Source of the DNA: Bryobacterales bacterium
GTDB lineage: Bacteria > Acidobacteriota > Terriglobia > Bryobacterales > Bryobacteraceae
Reading direction: 5' to 3'
Assembly: GCA_003139735.1 (NCBI GenBank)
Contig: PLGA01000255.1
Span: 4,466 to 9,745 of the forward strand
Length of the DNA: 5,280 bases
Position 1 is the first letter of the stretch. Each line of letters opens with the position of its first letter. Below, piece by piece: positions 1 through 5,280 of the stretch. Made by a program: the position numbers and the translations under genes. The notes beneath the pieces were generated by a model. That model was not told where the DNA came from, searched no databases, and was given only the letters and a program-made list of their open reading frames with translations.

Positions 1-18
1 GGCAATCTGCCATTGAGT

Positions 19-1257
19 TCACTCCACGTCCGGCGCCAGTCCTTCCACGCTGGTGACCGTGGCGCCATTGCGGCGCAATTCGAAGCGGCCGTCGTCGCCG
101 GTTCCATCGGCCGAATCGGCGGTCTCCTCCCGCAGCGTCAGTTTCTTCCACTTCTTTCCCAGCGCCTGCTTGTAGAAGTCGAAGTAGCTGCGCGCGGCCT
201 CCTCGCTGTCCCATTCCACGGCGTACAGCAGCACGTCCCGGCCGGCCTTCTTGTTTTCGCGCACTTCGAAATTGGAGCCGCGCCAGTGCGGAGAGATCTC
301 CGCGGCCTCCTCCTTGCTGGCAAACTGCTCGATCAAAATGGCATGATCCGCCTCACCCAGCGTTCCGCCCACCAGCGCCTTGTAGCCGTGGGGCAAGCGC
401 GGACGCGGCAGCGCCGGTTGCGTCGGCCGGACCGAAGAGAAGTAGTCTTCGGGGTGGAGAATCTGATGCGTGGACACCGGCGCGCGGCGGAATGGTTCCG
501 CGAAGCCCTCCTGCCCGTCGCGCTGCACCAGGGCGTTCTGGAACAACATGCCCTTCGTGTAGGGAAAAATCAGCGACATCCGCACGTAGAGCGGGGAATT
601 ATCCAAGACCGGGTACTGCCCTTCGCCGCTCGCGCTCATCGAGCTCATCATCGTGACCAGTTCCGGCGAATCCTTCAGCGACCGGCCCATTTCCCGCGCC
701 AGATACTCCGACATCATCCAGGTGGCTTGGCCTTCCATGACGGCCATGCGCGCGTCGGAGGCATCGTCGTTGTCCCGCCCCTTGCGGATATACTTCGCGA
801 GGCGGAAATGCTGGTCGGCCAGCGCGTGCGACAGTTCGTGCGCCAACACCGGATCCTGGTTATCCGACGGCGTGGACTCAATGATGAACAGCTTCCTCTT
901 GTCGTAGTCGTAGTATGCCGCGGCCTGTTCGGTGAGCAGGTCCACGGTGGTCTTGGCCAGGTCGAAATCCTGCGGAACCAATCCGAACTTCCGCAAGACC
1001 ATTTCCTGGGCGCGTATGTCCTCCGGGCTGGCGGAGTCCTTCACGCGCTTCTTGAGAAACTGGTTTACCTTGTCCTTGGTGATGAAGTCGCACGGCACGG
1101 GGTGCAGCAGCTTCATGCCGGAAATCTCGGTGAGTTCCTTCGCGATCGCCCCGGCCTGGCCGCAGACGGCCTTCGCCTCCGGGCTGCTCTGCGCCGGCGC
1201 CGGGCCGGTAAACAAGAGAATCGCCAGCACGGTCGCGGCGAGCGCGGTTTTTCGCAT
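19..1257 (-). CDS. secreted zinc metallopeptidase-like protein (HExxH)
   Basis: Predicted exported zinc-dependent peptidase; its substrate cannot be told. From the ATG at 1257 it has 412 residues. The N-terminus MRKTALAATVLAILLFTG is a signal peptide, with likely cleavage after APA or AQS. The catalytic motif HELSH is at residues 140-144, followed by ALADQHF. A downstream MEGQA supplies Glu175 as the probable third zinc ligand, the gluzincin arrangement. This layout (YYD..., then HEL[ST]HAL.DQHF, then EG.A) is known from uncharacterised metallopeptidase-like proteins of Acidobacteria and Chloroflexi. The C-terminal third has a GTLGEADHAILIEQF segment and an EWDSEEAARSYFDFY segment, both typical of that family. 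An alternative ATG at 1272 adds MLKGT, but only the 1257 start has a Shine-Dalgarno-like GAAAGGGA just upstream. It is transcribed divergently from the small ORF at 1324. The fold and zinc site are fairly sure; the proteolytic role is inferred. Confidence 0.85.
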   Translation of the reverse strand: MRKTALAATVLAILLFTGPAPAQSSPEAKAVCGQAGAIAKELTEISGMKLLHPVPCDFITKDKVNQFLKKRVKDSASPEDIRAQEMVLRKFGLVPQDFDLAKTTVDLLTEQAAAYYDYDKRKLFIIESTPSDNQDPVLAHELSHALADQHFRLAKYIRKGRDNDDASDARMAVMEGQATWMMSEYLAREMGRSLKDSPELVTMMSSMSASGEGQYPVLDNSPLYVRMSLIFPYTKGMLFQNALVQRDGQEGFAEPFRRAPVSTHQILHPEDYFSSVRPTQPALPRPRLPHGYKALVGGTLGEADHAILIEQFASKEEAAEISPHWRGSNFEVRENKKAGRDVLLYAVEWDSEEAARSYFDFYKQALGKKWKKLTLREETADSADGTGDDGRFELRRNGATVTSVEGLAPDVE

Positions 1258-1287
1258 TGTCCCTTTCAGCATAATGCGCGGTACAAT
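1257..1287 (+). promoter_or_regulatory. possible promoter of the small basic ORF
   Basis: A TACAAT box (1282-1287) is one mismatch from the TATAAT consensus. The best -35 candidate is TTGTCC (1257-1262), with a 19-base spacer that is longer than ideal. Transcription would start near 1294, giving a leader of about 30 bases that carries the AGGAG ribosome binding site of the ORF at 1324. The box lies in the divergent gap and overlaps the peptidase start region, so the two genes could interfere with each other. This rests on sequence match only. Confidence 0.3.
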
Positions 1288-1310
1288 GAAGGATCAATTC
1301 CATCTTTCGC

Positions 1311-1315
1311 AGGAG
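1311..1315 (+). promoter_or_regulatory. ribosome binding site deciding a TTG start
   Basis: AGGAG is followed by 8 bases and then TTG at 1324. It is the only good Shine-Dalgarno match in this gap, and it is what makes the short downstream reading frame credible as a gene. Confidence 0.55.
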
Positions 1316-1323
1316 ATTTCCCT

Positions 1324-1455
1324 TTGGCGGACGAAAAACTCTATAAGGCCGAGTATCTGGGTAGCGGCACATTCATCATCAGCAAACCCAAGCGCAAGAA
1401 AAGCAAGGCGCGTCAATCGCAACTGAAGAACCCCCAGCGCGGCTCGCGCAAGTAG
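1324..1455 (+). CDS. small highly basic hypothetical protein (43 aa)
   Basis: I do not recognise this protein. The frame starts at TTG (read as Met) and encodes 43 residues ending in TAG. The N-terminal half (ADEKLYKAEYLGSGTFIISK) looks like a short beta-rich segment. The C-terminal half is strongly basic, with PKRKKSKARQ and later QRGSRK, as in small nucleic-acid-binding or ribosome-associated proteins. Support comes from an AGGAG site 8 bases upstream and a TACAAT box about 37 bases before the start codon. It ends 4 bases before the stop of the convergent MBL hydrolase, with no terminator hairpin visible between them. The reading frame is open far upstream, but that part is antisense to the peptidase and is not thought to be coding. 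It could be a chance ORF; the ribosome binding site makes a real gene somewhat more likely. Confidence 0.5.
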   Translation: MADEKLYKAEYLGSGTFIISKPKRKKSKARQSQLKNPQRGSRK

Positions 1456-1459
1456 CCGC

Positions 1460-2317
1460 TTACCAGCCTGGCGACCAGACCCAGCCCCCTTCCGGTCGCG
1501 CGGCCACCCGGCCCACGCTGGGAAAAGGGAAGTGGAACGCCATCACGCGCATCTGCTCGGCCGCGGCGCGCTCCAGCAGTTCCCGCCGCGTGGCCAAGGC
1601 GCGCGGCGCGTCCAGGTCGAATCCGTTCTCCCATTCCGGGTGTTCCAGGTGCAGGGGATGTACCGCGGCGTCGCCGATGTTCAGCAGCTTCTGCCCATCC
1701 GAGGCGATCAGAACTGCCAGATGCCCGGGCGTGTGGCCCGGCGCCGCCAGCACGCGCACTCCCGGCGCGATTTCCATTTCCGGCGTCACCGCCTCCAGTT
1801 GGAACCGCAGCGCGTCCAGGCTATGCCTCACCATTGCCGGCGTCTCCTTCCCGATCCCCTCCGGCAAGCCAGGATTGCGCAGGTCCGGTTGCGCCCCGGT
1901 CCAATACTCGCATTCCAGCTCCGAGAGGACGTAGCGCGCGTTCGGAAAAGCCGGGCGGCCGCGCGAATCCACCGCGCCGCCGATATGGTCCGGATGAGCG
2001 TGAGTGAGAATCACCGTGTCCACGTCCTTGGGCCGTACGCCCTCCATTTCGAGACGCGCCACAATGGCTCCGGAAGTGACCGACGATTCACCCGCGCCGG
2101 TGTCCACCAGAATCACGTGCCGGCCGGTCTGGAGCAACATACAGGTAAAAGGGCTCAAGATGCTCTCGATCGGCTGGCGGCGCGCCTCCAGAGCGCGCGC
2201 CAAAACACCGGGATCGGCGTTGGGGAAAAACCACGGCGTGGGGCAGGAGCAGTACCCGTCGGCGAGGACCGTACAGGTAATCGAGCCGGCTTGGAATCGG
2301 TGCGATCCCTCGGGCAT
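1460..2317 (-). CDS. MBL-fold metallo-hydrolase
   Basis: Metallo-beta-lactamase-fold hydrolase of 285 residues with a complete set of dinuclear metal ligands: HAHPDH at 106-111, His195 in PGHTPGH, Asp216 in NIGDAAVHP and His262 in FHFPFPSVG. The strand VILVDTGAG (68-76) is the usual second strand of the fold. There is no signal peptide, so it is probably cytoplasmic. The length and the FHFPFP ending resemble the lactonase-like/N-acyl homoserine lactonase-type branch, but the substrate cannot be assigned; organophosphate or other ester hydrolases share this layout. The ATG at 2317 lacks a clear Shine-Dalgarno site and lies 8 bases after a weak -10 box, so the mRNA may be leaderless. The gene lies downstream of the glycosyltransferase on the same strand, but a double hairpin separates them, so it probably has its own promoter. 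Confidence 0.93.
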   Translation of the reverse strand: MPEGSHRFQAGSITCTVLADGYCSCPTPWFFPNADPGVLARALEARRQPIESILSPFTCMLLQTGRHVILVDTGAGESSVTSGAIVARLEMEGVRPKDVDTVILTHAHPDHIGGAVDSRGRPAFPNARYVLSELECEYWTGAQPDLRNPGLPEGIGKETPAMVRHSLDALRFQLEAVTPEMEIAPGVRVLAAPGHTPGHLAVLIASDGQKLLNIGDAAVHPLHLEHPEWENGFDLDAPRALATRRELLERAAAEQMRVMAFHFPFPSVGRVAARPEGGWVWSPGW

Positions 2318-2325
2318 CTTATCAA

Positions 2326-2354
2326 GAAGTACCGGAAACCGCCGCCAAAGTCAA
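2326..2354 (-). promoter_or_regulatory. possible promoter of the MBL hydrolase gene
   Basis: Read on the minus strand, TTGACT (2354-2349) is a good -35 match, and a 17-base spacer leads to TACTTC (2331-2326), a poor -10 match. The expected transcription start falls at or very near the ATG at 2317, which would explain the missing Shine-Dalgarno site. A T-rich run (TCTTTTTTG) just upstream of the -35 could act as an UP-type element. Confidence 0.3.
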
Positions 2355-2376
2355 AAAAGATTCGAAAATCCGAGGT

Positions 2377-2429
2377 GTAGGTGGGGCAGGCGATTCGCCT
2401 GCCACGCGGCCGAGCGAAGCTCGCCGCGT
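2377..2429. repeat. REP-like element: GTAG plus two adjacent hairpins
   Basis: The tetranucleotide GTAG (2377-2380) is followed by a perfect 9-base inverted repeat, GGCAGGCGA (2385-2393) and TCGCCTGCC (2395-2403). Directly next to it is a second hairpin: ACGCGG (2404-2409), a bulged C, CGAGC (2411-2415), loop GAA, GCTCG (2419-2423) and CCGCGT (2424-2429). The second tip contains GCGAAGC, known as an unusually stable DNA mini-hairpin. GTAG at the foot of a GC-rich hairpin is the hallmark of REP sequences mobilised by RAYT transposases. It sits 25 bases past the stop of the glycosyltransferase gene. It lacks a T-run directly after either stem, so it is not a standard intrinsic terminator, though it may still slow transcription or protect the mRNA 3' end. 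REP identity is inferred; copy number cannot be seen here. Confidence 0.6.
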
Positions 2430-2454
2430 TCCGCTGGGCAATAAACCCCGCAAT

Positions 2455-3843
2455 CTACGCTGGCCCGCTGAACGCGGCCGCCGAATAATCCGGAATGCCG
2501 GACGCCGGATACACATGCTCCGTCTTGCGCCAGACCAGCGCCCGGCGCGTGAAACGGGCCCCGGCGAACTGCGCCAGGGCCGCAACCGTGGCGGCGCAGT
2601 TCACCAGATTGGCCCACGGCATTCGCAAGGGCACGCCGGCCGCGAATCGCCACCCGTAGACCCGCGCGCTCCAGCGGATCTTCATCGCCATCTGAACCAC
2701 CGAAATCGAAAACGTGACGGAATAAACGGTGGCCAGCGGCGGCGGGATCAGCCGGCCCAGGCCCCACGCTTGACCGCTGCAGGCCGCCAGGGCATAGGTC
2801 GCGCAGCCATACAGGAACAGCAGATTGGCCGCTGGCGAGAGCAGATTGCCCGCCAGCCCCTTGCGGTCGCGCCATAACCAGTAGCGTTGCCGCCATGACG
2901 CCCGCCAGCCATGCCGTTCCCAACCCTGCAGCGCGATCCCCGCCACCCATCGGCTGCGCTGGCGGACCGCCGTCCGGAAGCTGCTCGGGAAATACTCGCG
3001 CGTGGCCACCGGACCGCCGGCCTCCATGCGAATGGGCAGGAACACCTGGCTGCAGCCCATTTCGTGCAGGCAAAACCCCGCCTCGTAATCCTCGGTCAGG
3101 CTCGCGGGATTGAAAACCGCGCCGCCTCGCTCCCGCCCCAAACGTCCCAGAACTTCCCGGTCGAAGCCCGTCCCGACGCCGGAGGAAGGCAGGAAACCGC
3201 CGAGGCGCCGCCGCACCGGAATGTCCTTCGATTGAGTCTCCGCGAACTCGTCGCAGTAATTCCCGTGCGTGAACTCCTCCCAACCCATCGCCAAGGGAAG
3301 TACGGGAATCTGCACCATCTCATATTCGCGCGAGAAGTGGTTGACCAGCCGCAGCGACTCGGGGTGAATCAGGTCCTCCGCGTCGTGCATCATCACGATT
3401 TCGAAGCGGAAGCCGTGAGCCGCCTCGTATTCGTTCATCCGTCGATAAGCGTGATTGAGGCAATCGCCCTTGGATGTCGGTCCTTTTCGCGAACACATAG
3501 CCAGGTGCAGCCGGGGGTGGCGCCGCGCGGCCTGGTATACGGCGTCCACGGTAGGCTCGTCGTTGGGATACACGCCGGCGAAAATGTCGTAGTTCCGGTA
3601 TCGGATGGCGGCCAGGTTTCGTTCGAGCATTCGCTCGATCACGCCGTCTTCATGCCACAAGGGCACAAGAATGGCGATCCGGCGCTCCGGAGTTCCGTCC
3701 AACTCCGCTGCCGCCGGCCACGGAAACCGTTTGCGCCCCGCAAGAAGGAGCGCGATGCTGATAAACAGGTCGTCCAGCCCGCTGAGCAATATCCATGCCG
3801 CCAGAGGAACCAGACACGCTGCCACCCAGTTGTCAAGCCACAA
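2455..3843 (-). CDS. NfrB-type membrane glycosyltransferase (GT2), short form
   Basis: Integral inner-membrane family 2 glycosyltransferase of 462 residues. Order: an N-terminal membrane segment (about 6-33) containing SGLDDLF; a cytoplasmic GT-A domain (about 55-300) with VPLWHEDGVI, YPNDEPT, GPTSKGDCLN, the metal/sugar-nucleotide motif HDAED (153-157), SLTEDYE (catalytic TED at 250-252) and QRSRW (295-299); then LWRDRKGL and about three more membrane helices (332-355, 367-385, 409-427), ending near VWRKTEHVYP. These motifs follow E. coli NfrB closely, up to and including the segment after its last helix. NfrB there was named for phage N4 adsorption and makes an exported polysaccharide together with outer-membrane NfrA. 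The E. coli protein continues with a c-di-GMP-binding-type C-terminal region that is absent here. The start is TTG, limited by a stop codon at 3856-3858, without a clear Shine-Dalgarno site; a TATATC box lies at 3864-3859. No NfrA-like gene is in the window. Synthase activity is inferred from motifs. Confidence 0.88.
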   Translation of the reverse strand: MWLDNWVAACLVPLAAWILLSGLDDLFISIALLLAGRKRFPWPAAAELDGTPERRIAILVPLWHEDGVIERMLERNLAAIRYRNYDIFAGVYPNDEPTVDAVYQAARRHPRLHLAMCSRKGPTSKGDCLNHAYRRMNEYEAAHGFRFEIVMMHDAEDLIHPESLRLVNHFSREYEMVQIPVLPLAMGWEEFTHGNYCDEFAETQSKDIPVRRRLGGFLPSSGVGTGFDREVLGRLGRERGGAVFNPASLTEDYEAGFCLHEMGCSQVFLPIRMEAGGPVATREYFPSSFRTAVRQRSRWVAGIALQGWERHGWRASWRQRYWLWRDRKGLAGNLLSPAANLLFLYGCATYALAACSGQAWGLGRLIPPPLATVYSVTFSISVVQMAMKIRWSARVYGWRFAAGVPLRMPWANLVNCAATVAALAQFAGARFTRRALVWRKTEHVYPASGIPDYSAAAFSGPA

Positions 3844-3884
3844 GATCTGTGAAAGCTAGATATACTGAGTGCCCGCACGGAGCC

Positions 3885-3995
3885 GAACCTCTCAAGAATC
3901 TGGCGCGAGTTTCGGAAATAAATCCCCTTTGACTGGGTGAGGAGGGCCTTGAGATACTTTTCCGCCGCCTGTTGGGTCTCGGCGCAGAAAGCCGG
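3885..3995 (-). pseudogene. HEPN-domain gene remnant
   Basis: In the 163-base gap between the stop at 4007 and the glycosyltransferase start, one minus-strand frame encodes PAFCAETQQAAEKYLKALL and then TQSKGIYFRNSRQILERF. HEPN-domain proteins (toxins or partners of MNT nucleotidyltransferases) characteristically carry a helix of the form FHAQQAAEKALKALL, followed by a GI.FP.THDL-like segment. The match covers one helix plus the following loop, about 37 residues. There is no start codon or N-terminal helix: the match begins 11 bases after the upstream stop codon. The C-terminal half with the R-x4-6-H catalytic motif is also missing, and the frame runs into sequence unlike HEPN. I read it as a broken remnant, not a working gene. 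Chance resemblance is possible because the segment is short. Confidence 0.6.
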
Positions 3996-4006
3996 AACAG
4001 GGAGGC

Positions 4007-4495
4007 TTATTTCTCCACGATCTCGAAGATCTTGCCGTCGATCTCCTCGATGGCCACCACGAAGCGCTTGCGCTCCCCCAGCTTCGCTTCGGGAATTTCG
4101 AAAGTCGCGGCGATCATACGGTCCCAAGTGGCTTGCCCGGGTATGCTGTCCTCCAGGATCAGCGACTTGTTGAACTTTTGTCCCAGGATCGGCAGTTGGT
4201 CGAATAGCCGCTTGACATCAGGGTCGGCGATGGTTTTGCCTGCCAGGCGAGCGCCGTTCTTGTCCTCGGCGTAAATCACCACGTTGCGCACCACTGCCGG
4301 ATAGTTCGAGGTGTTCTTTACGCGGAAATCGATCGCCACGATCGCGTTGTCATCCCCGAGCGGCGCGGTGCGGACTTTCAGGAACTGGCCGGGCAAGTCC
4401 AGGTGAGCTCCGCGCTGGACGTACAGGACAACCGCCACCGCCGCAAGAATGCCTATGATTCCTATTCCGCCCCATTTCAATACGTTCTCATTCAC
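4007..4495 (-). CDS. membrane-anchored protein of unknown function
   Basis: I cannot assign a family with confidence. The GTG at 4495 gives 162 residues and has an excellent ribosome binding site (GGAGGT, 7 bases away). The longer open frame upstream would run antisense through the macrodomain gene and is rejected. After VNENVLKW comes one hydrophobic helix (about residues 9-27, GGIGIIGILAAVAVVLYV) with no cleavage site, so it is probably a signal anchor with the rest outside the cytoplasm. The remainder looks beta-rich: FLKVRTAPLGDDNAIVAIDF, VKNTSNYPAVVRNVVIY and, near the end, RFVVAIEEIDGKIFEIVEK. A 'variable-region, NTSNYPA, VRNV' pattern recalls the immunoglobulin-like LEA14/FxLYD type of extracytoplasmic domain, which is only a structural guess. 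It is divergent from the macrodomain gene and lies upstream of the HEPN remnant. Confidence 0.8.
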   Translation of the reverse strand: MNENVLKWGGIGIIGILAAVAVVLYVQRGAHLDLPGQFLKVRTAPLGDDNAIVAIDFRVKNTSNYPAVVRNVVIYAEDKNGARLAGKTIADPDVKRLFDQLPILGQKFNKSLILEDSIPGQATWDRMIAATFEIPEAKLGERKRFVVAIEEIDGKIFEIVEK

Positions 4496-4502
4496 GATGA
4501 AG

Positions 4503-4508
4503 ACCTCC
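4503..4508 (-). promoter_or_regulatory. ribosome binding site fixing the GTG start at 4495
   Basis: On the minus strand GGAGGT, within GGGGAGGT, lies 7 bases before GTG. It is the strongest Shine-Dalgarno match in the window and is the reason for choosing 4495 over upstream in-frame start codons. Confidence 0.75.
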
Positions 4509-4511
4509 CCA

Positions 4512-4541
4512 CTGTGGCGCCTGGCCACAGAACAGATTGTA
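4512..4541. promoter_or_regulatory. divergent control region with inverted repeat and -10 box
   Basis: CTGTGGC (4512-4518) and GCCACAG (4524-4530) form a perfect 7-base inverted repeat around a 5-base centre. Next to it, the minus strand reads TACAAT (4541-4536), a good -10 box for the gene starting at 4495, with only a weak TTATTC as -35. In that case the repeat would lie at the start of the mRNA, two bases upstream of the G-rich ribosome binding site GGGGAGGT (4510-4503), and could fold and influence its access. The plus strand reads TGTAAT over the same bases, too close to the 4542 start to serve it well. Function as operator or leader hairpin is inference. Confidence 0.4.
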
Positions 4542-5099
4542 ATGGATAGCATGGTGTGGAATAACAGCCTCGGTCGAAGAATCTCGCTGCGGGAGGGCGA
4601 TATCACGCGTCTGGCCGCGGACGCTATCGTCAATGCGGCCAATTCGGCCCTGGCCGGCGGAGGCGGGGTGGATGGCGCCATTCACCGCGCCGGCGGCCCG
4701 GAAATCATGCGCGAACTGGACGCCATCCGCCGCCGGATCGGCCGCTGCCCCACCGGTTCCGCCGTCGCCACTGGCGCCGGCAACCTCTCCGCGAAGTTCG
4801 TCTTCCATGCGGTCGGCCCGGTTTACCGCGATGGATCGCACGGCGAGCCGGAACTGCTGGCCTCCTGTTACCGCGCCTGCCTGGAACTCGCCGAGGAGCG
4901 CGGCGTGCGCACCATTGGCTTTCCAGCTATTAGCACGGGCGTGTACGGCTACCCGTTGGAGGAAGCCGCGCGCATCGCCCTCCGCGAGGTCGCGTCGCAC
5001 TTGAACCGGCCGGAGAGCGCCGTCGAAGAGGCGGTCTTCGTGCTCTTCGGAAAGCCGGCGTACCAGGTTTATGCCGCGGCGCTCGGCGGGATACACTGA
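4542..5099 (+). CDS. MacroD-type macrodomain protein (ADP-ribose hydrolase)
   Basis: Single-domain macrodomain protein of about 185 residues, the usual size for the bacterial YmdB/MacroD group. Such proteins bind ADP-ribose and remove ADP-ribose from acidic side chains or deacetylate O-acetyl-ADP-ribose; they act in the cytoplasm. Visible signatures, counted from the ATG at 4542: REGDIT (17-22, Asp20 for adenine contact), DAIVNAANSALAGGGGVDGA (27-46) with the Asn34 and Gly-Gly-Val-Asp elements of the MacroD active site, FVFHAVGPVY (86-95) and the phosphate loop PAISTGVYGYP (128-138). All key residues are present. The start is uncertain: ATG 4542 and ATG 4551 both lack a clear Shine-Dalgarno site, and the longer frame from 4449 overlaps the divergent gene and is unlikely. 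The stop is 14 bases before the next start, which points to co-transcription with the methyltransferase-like gene. Confidence 0.93.
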   Translation: MDSMVWNNSLGRRISLREGDITRLAADAIVNAANSALAGGGGVDGAIHRAGGPEIMRELDAIRRRIGRCPTGSAVATGAGNLSAKFVFHAVGPVYRDGSHGEPELLASCYRACLELAEERGVRTIGFPAISTGVYGYPLEEAARIALREVASHLNRPESAVEEAVFVLFGKPAYQVYAAALGGIH

Positions 5100-5113
5100 C
5101 AAGGGGACCGTCC

Positions 5114-5280
5114 ATGAACTTCCGCCCGACTCTCTTTGCGATGCTGGCCGCGCTCGGTGTTTTCATCTCGGCCTCCGCCCAGAATCCGCCGCTTCGCGCT
5201 CCCGACGTGCGTTACGAGCCATCCACCACGCTCCAAACGCTCGCCATGCTGCGGCTGGCGGGCGTCGCCAAAGACGACGT
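5114..5280 (+). CDS. secreted methyltransferase-like protein, N-terminal part
   Basis: Partial: the gene runs off the window after 55 complete codons. The ATG at 5114 has an AAGGGGA ribosome binding site (5101-5107) and lies 14 bases past the macrodomain stop. The N-terminus MNFRPTLFAMLAALGVFISA is a signal peptide, with likely cleavage after SAQ. The mature start APDVRYEPSTTL, then LAMLRLAGVAKDDV, matches the lead-in seen in exported class I SAM-dependent methyltransferases of Acidobacteria and related phyla, where PDV.Y.PTP..VV..ML.LA.V...D is followed by VYDLGCGDG. The SAM-binding motif itself would lie just past the window end, so the assignment rests on this lead-in only. Confidence 0.7.
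   Translation, partial: MNFRPTLFAMLAALGVFISASAQNPPLRAPDVRYEPSTTLQTLAMLRLAGVAKDD

Noticed and set aside
13..1323. Long plus-strand open frame (480 codons in all) antisense to the peptidase
   Set aside because: High-GC shadow frame: the opposite strand has a signal peptide and HExxH motif, while this translation is Arg/His-rich and domain-free. Only the last 43 codons have their own ribosome binding site.
2377..2429. Intrinsic terminator for the glycosyltransferase gene
   Set aside because: No T-run follows the stem on the minus strand; the nearest T-run is about 25 bases further on. A REP-like repeat fits better.
2351..3283. 310-codon minus-strand frame overlapping the glycosyltransferase in another frame
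   Set aside because: Gly/Arg-rich frame-shifted shadow that runs through the double hairpin; no domain.
2911..3852. 313-codon plus-strand frame antisense to the glycosyltransferase
   Set aside because: Low-complexity shadow translation with no motif; the minus strand has all GT2 motifs here.
4496..4681. N-terminal extension of the membrane-anchored protein to an ATG at 4681
   Set aside because: It would be antisense to the macrodomain gene and puts an Arg/Ala-rich stretch before the membrane helix; the GTG at 4495 has a near-perfect ribosome binding site.
4488..5102. 204-codon minus-strand frame antisense to the macrodomain gene
   Set aside because: The macrodomain signatures on the plus strand are unmistakable; this frame has none.
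1..5280. CRISPR array, tRNA, rRNA or insertion sequence
   Set aside because: No regularly spaced direct repeats, cloverleaf, rRNA segments, transposase motifs or paired terminal repeats were seen.

Overview
The window is high-GC and densely coded, with short intergenic gaps, GTG/TTG starts and a mix of secreted or membrane proteins. That style, with the secreted peptidase type, the tandem-hairpin repeat and the secreted methyltransferase, fits an Acidobacteriota genome (Bryobacterales/Solibacter-like). This assignment is inference from style, with no marker gene to confirm it.

Layout, left to right: (1) a minus-strand secreted zinc metallopeptidase with an HExxH motif (19-1257); (2) a divergent, very small, very basic plus-strand ORF with a TTG start and a strong ribosome binding site (1324-1455); (3) a minus-strand MBL-fold metallo-hydrolase that converges on it (1460-2317); (4) an intergenic REP-like element of two adjacent hairpins preceded by GTAG (2377-2429); (5) a minus-strand membrane glycosyltransferase of the NfrB type without the C-terminal regulatory region of the E. 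coli protein (2455-3843); (6) a gene-less gap that holds a broken remnant of a HEPN-domain gene (about 3885-3995); (7) a minus-strand single-pass membrane-anchored protein of unknown function (4007-4495); (8) a short divergent control region with an inverted repeat and a -10-like box; (9) a plus-strand MacroD-type macrodomain protein (4542-5099), followed 14 bases later by (10) the start of a secreted SAM-methyltransferase-like protein cut by the window edge.

The genes do not form one obvious pathway. The clearest functional pair is macrodomain plus methyltransferase, which are probably co-transcribed. The minus-strand genes from 4495 down to 1460 point the same way, but the HEPN remnant and the repeat element separate them, so they may not be one operon. 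I do not see a convincing new multi-gene system. The points most worth a second look are the HEPN-gene scar beside the glycosyltransferase, the REP-like double hairpin, the orphan truncated NfrB-type synthase and the unannotated-looking 43-residue basic ORF.
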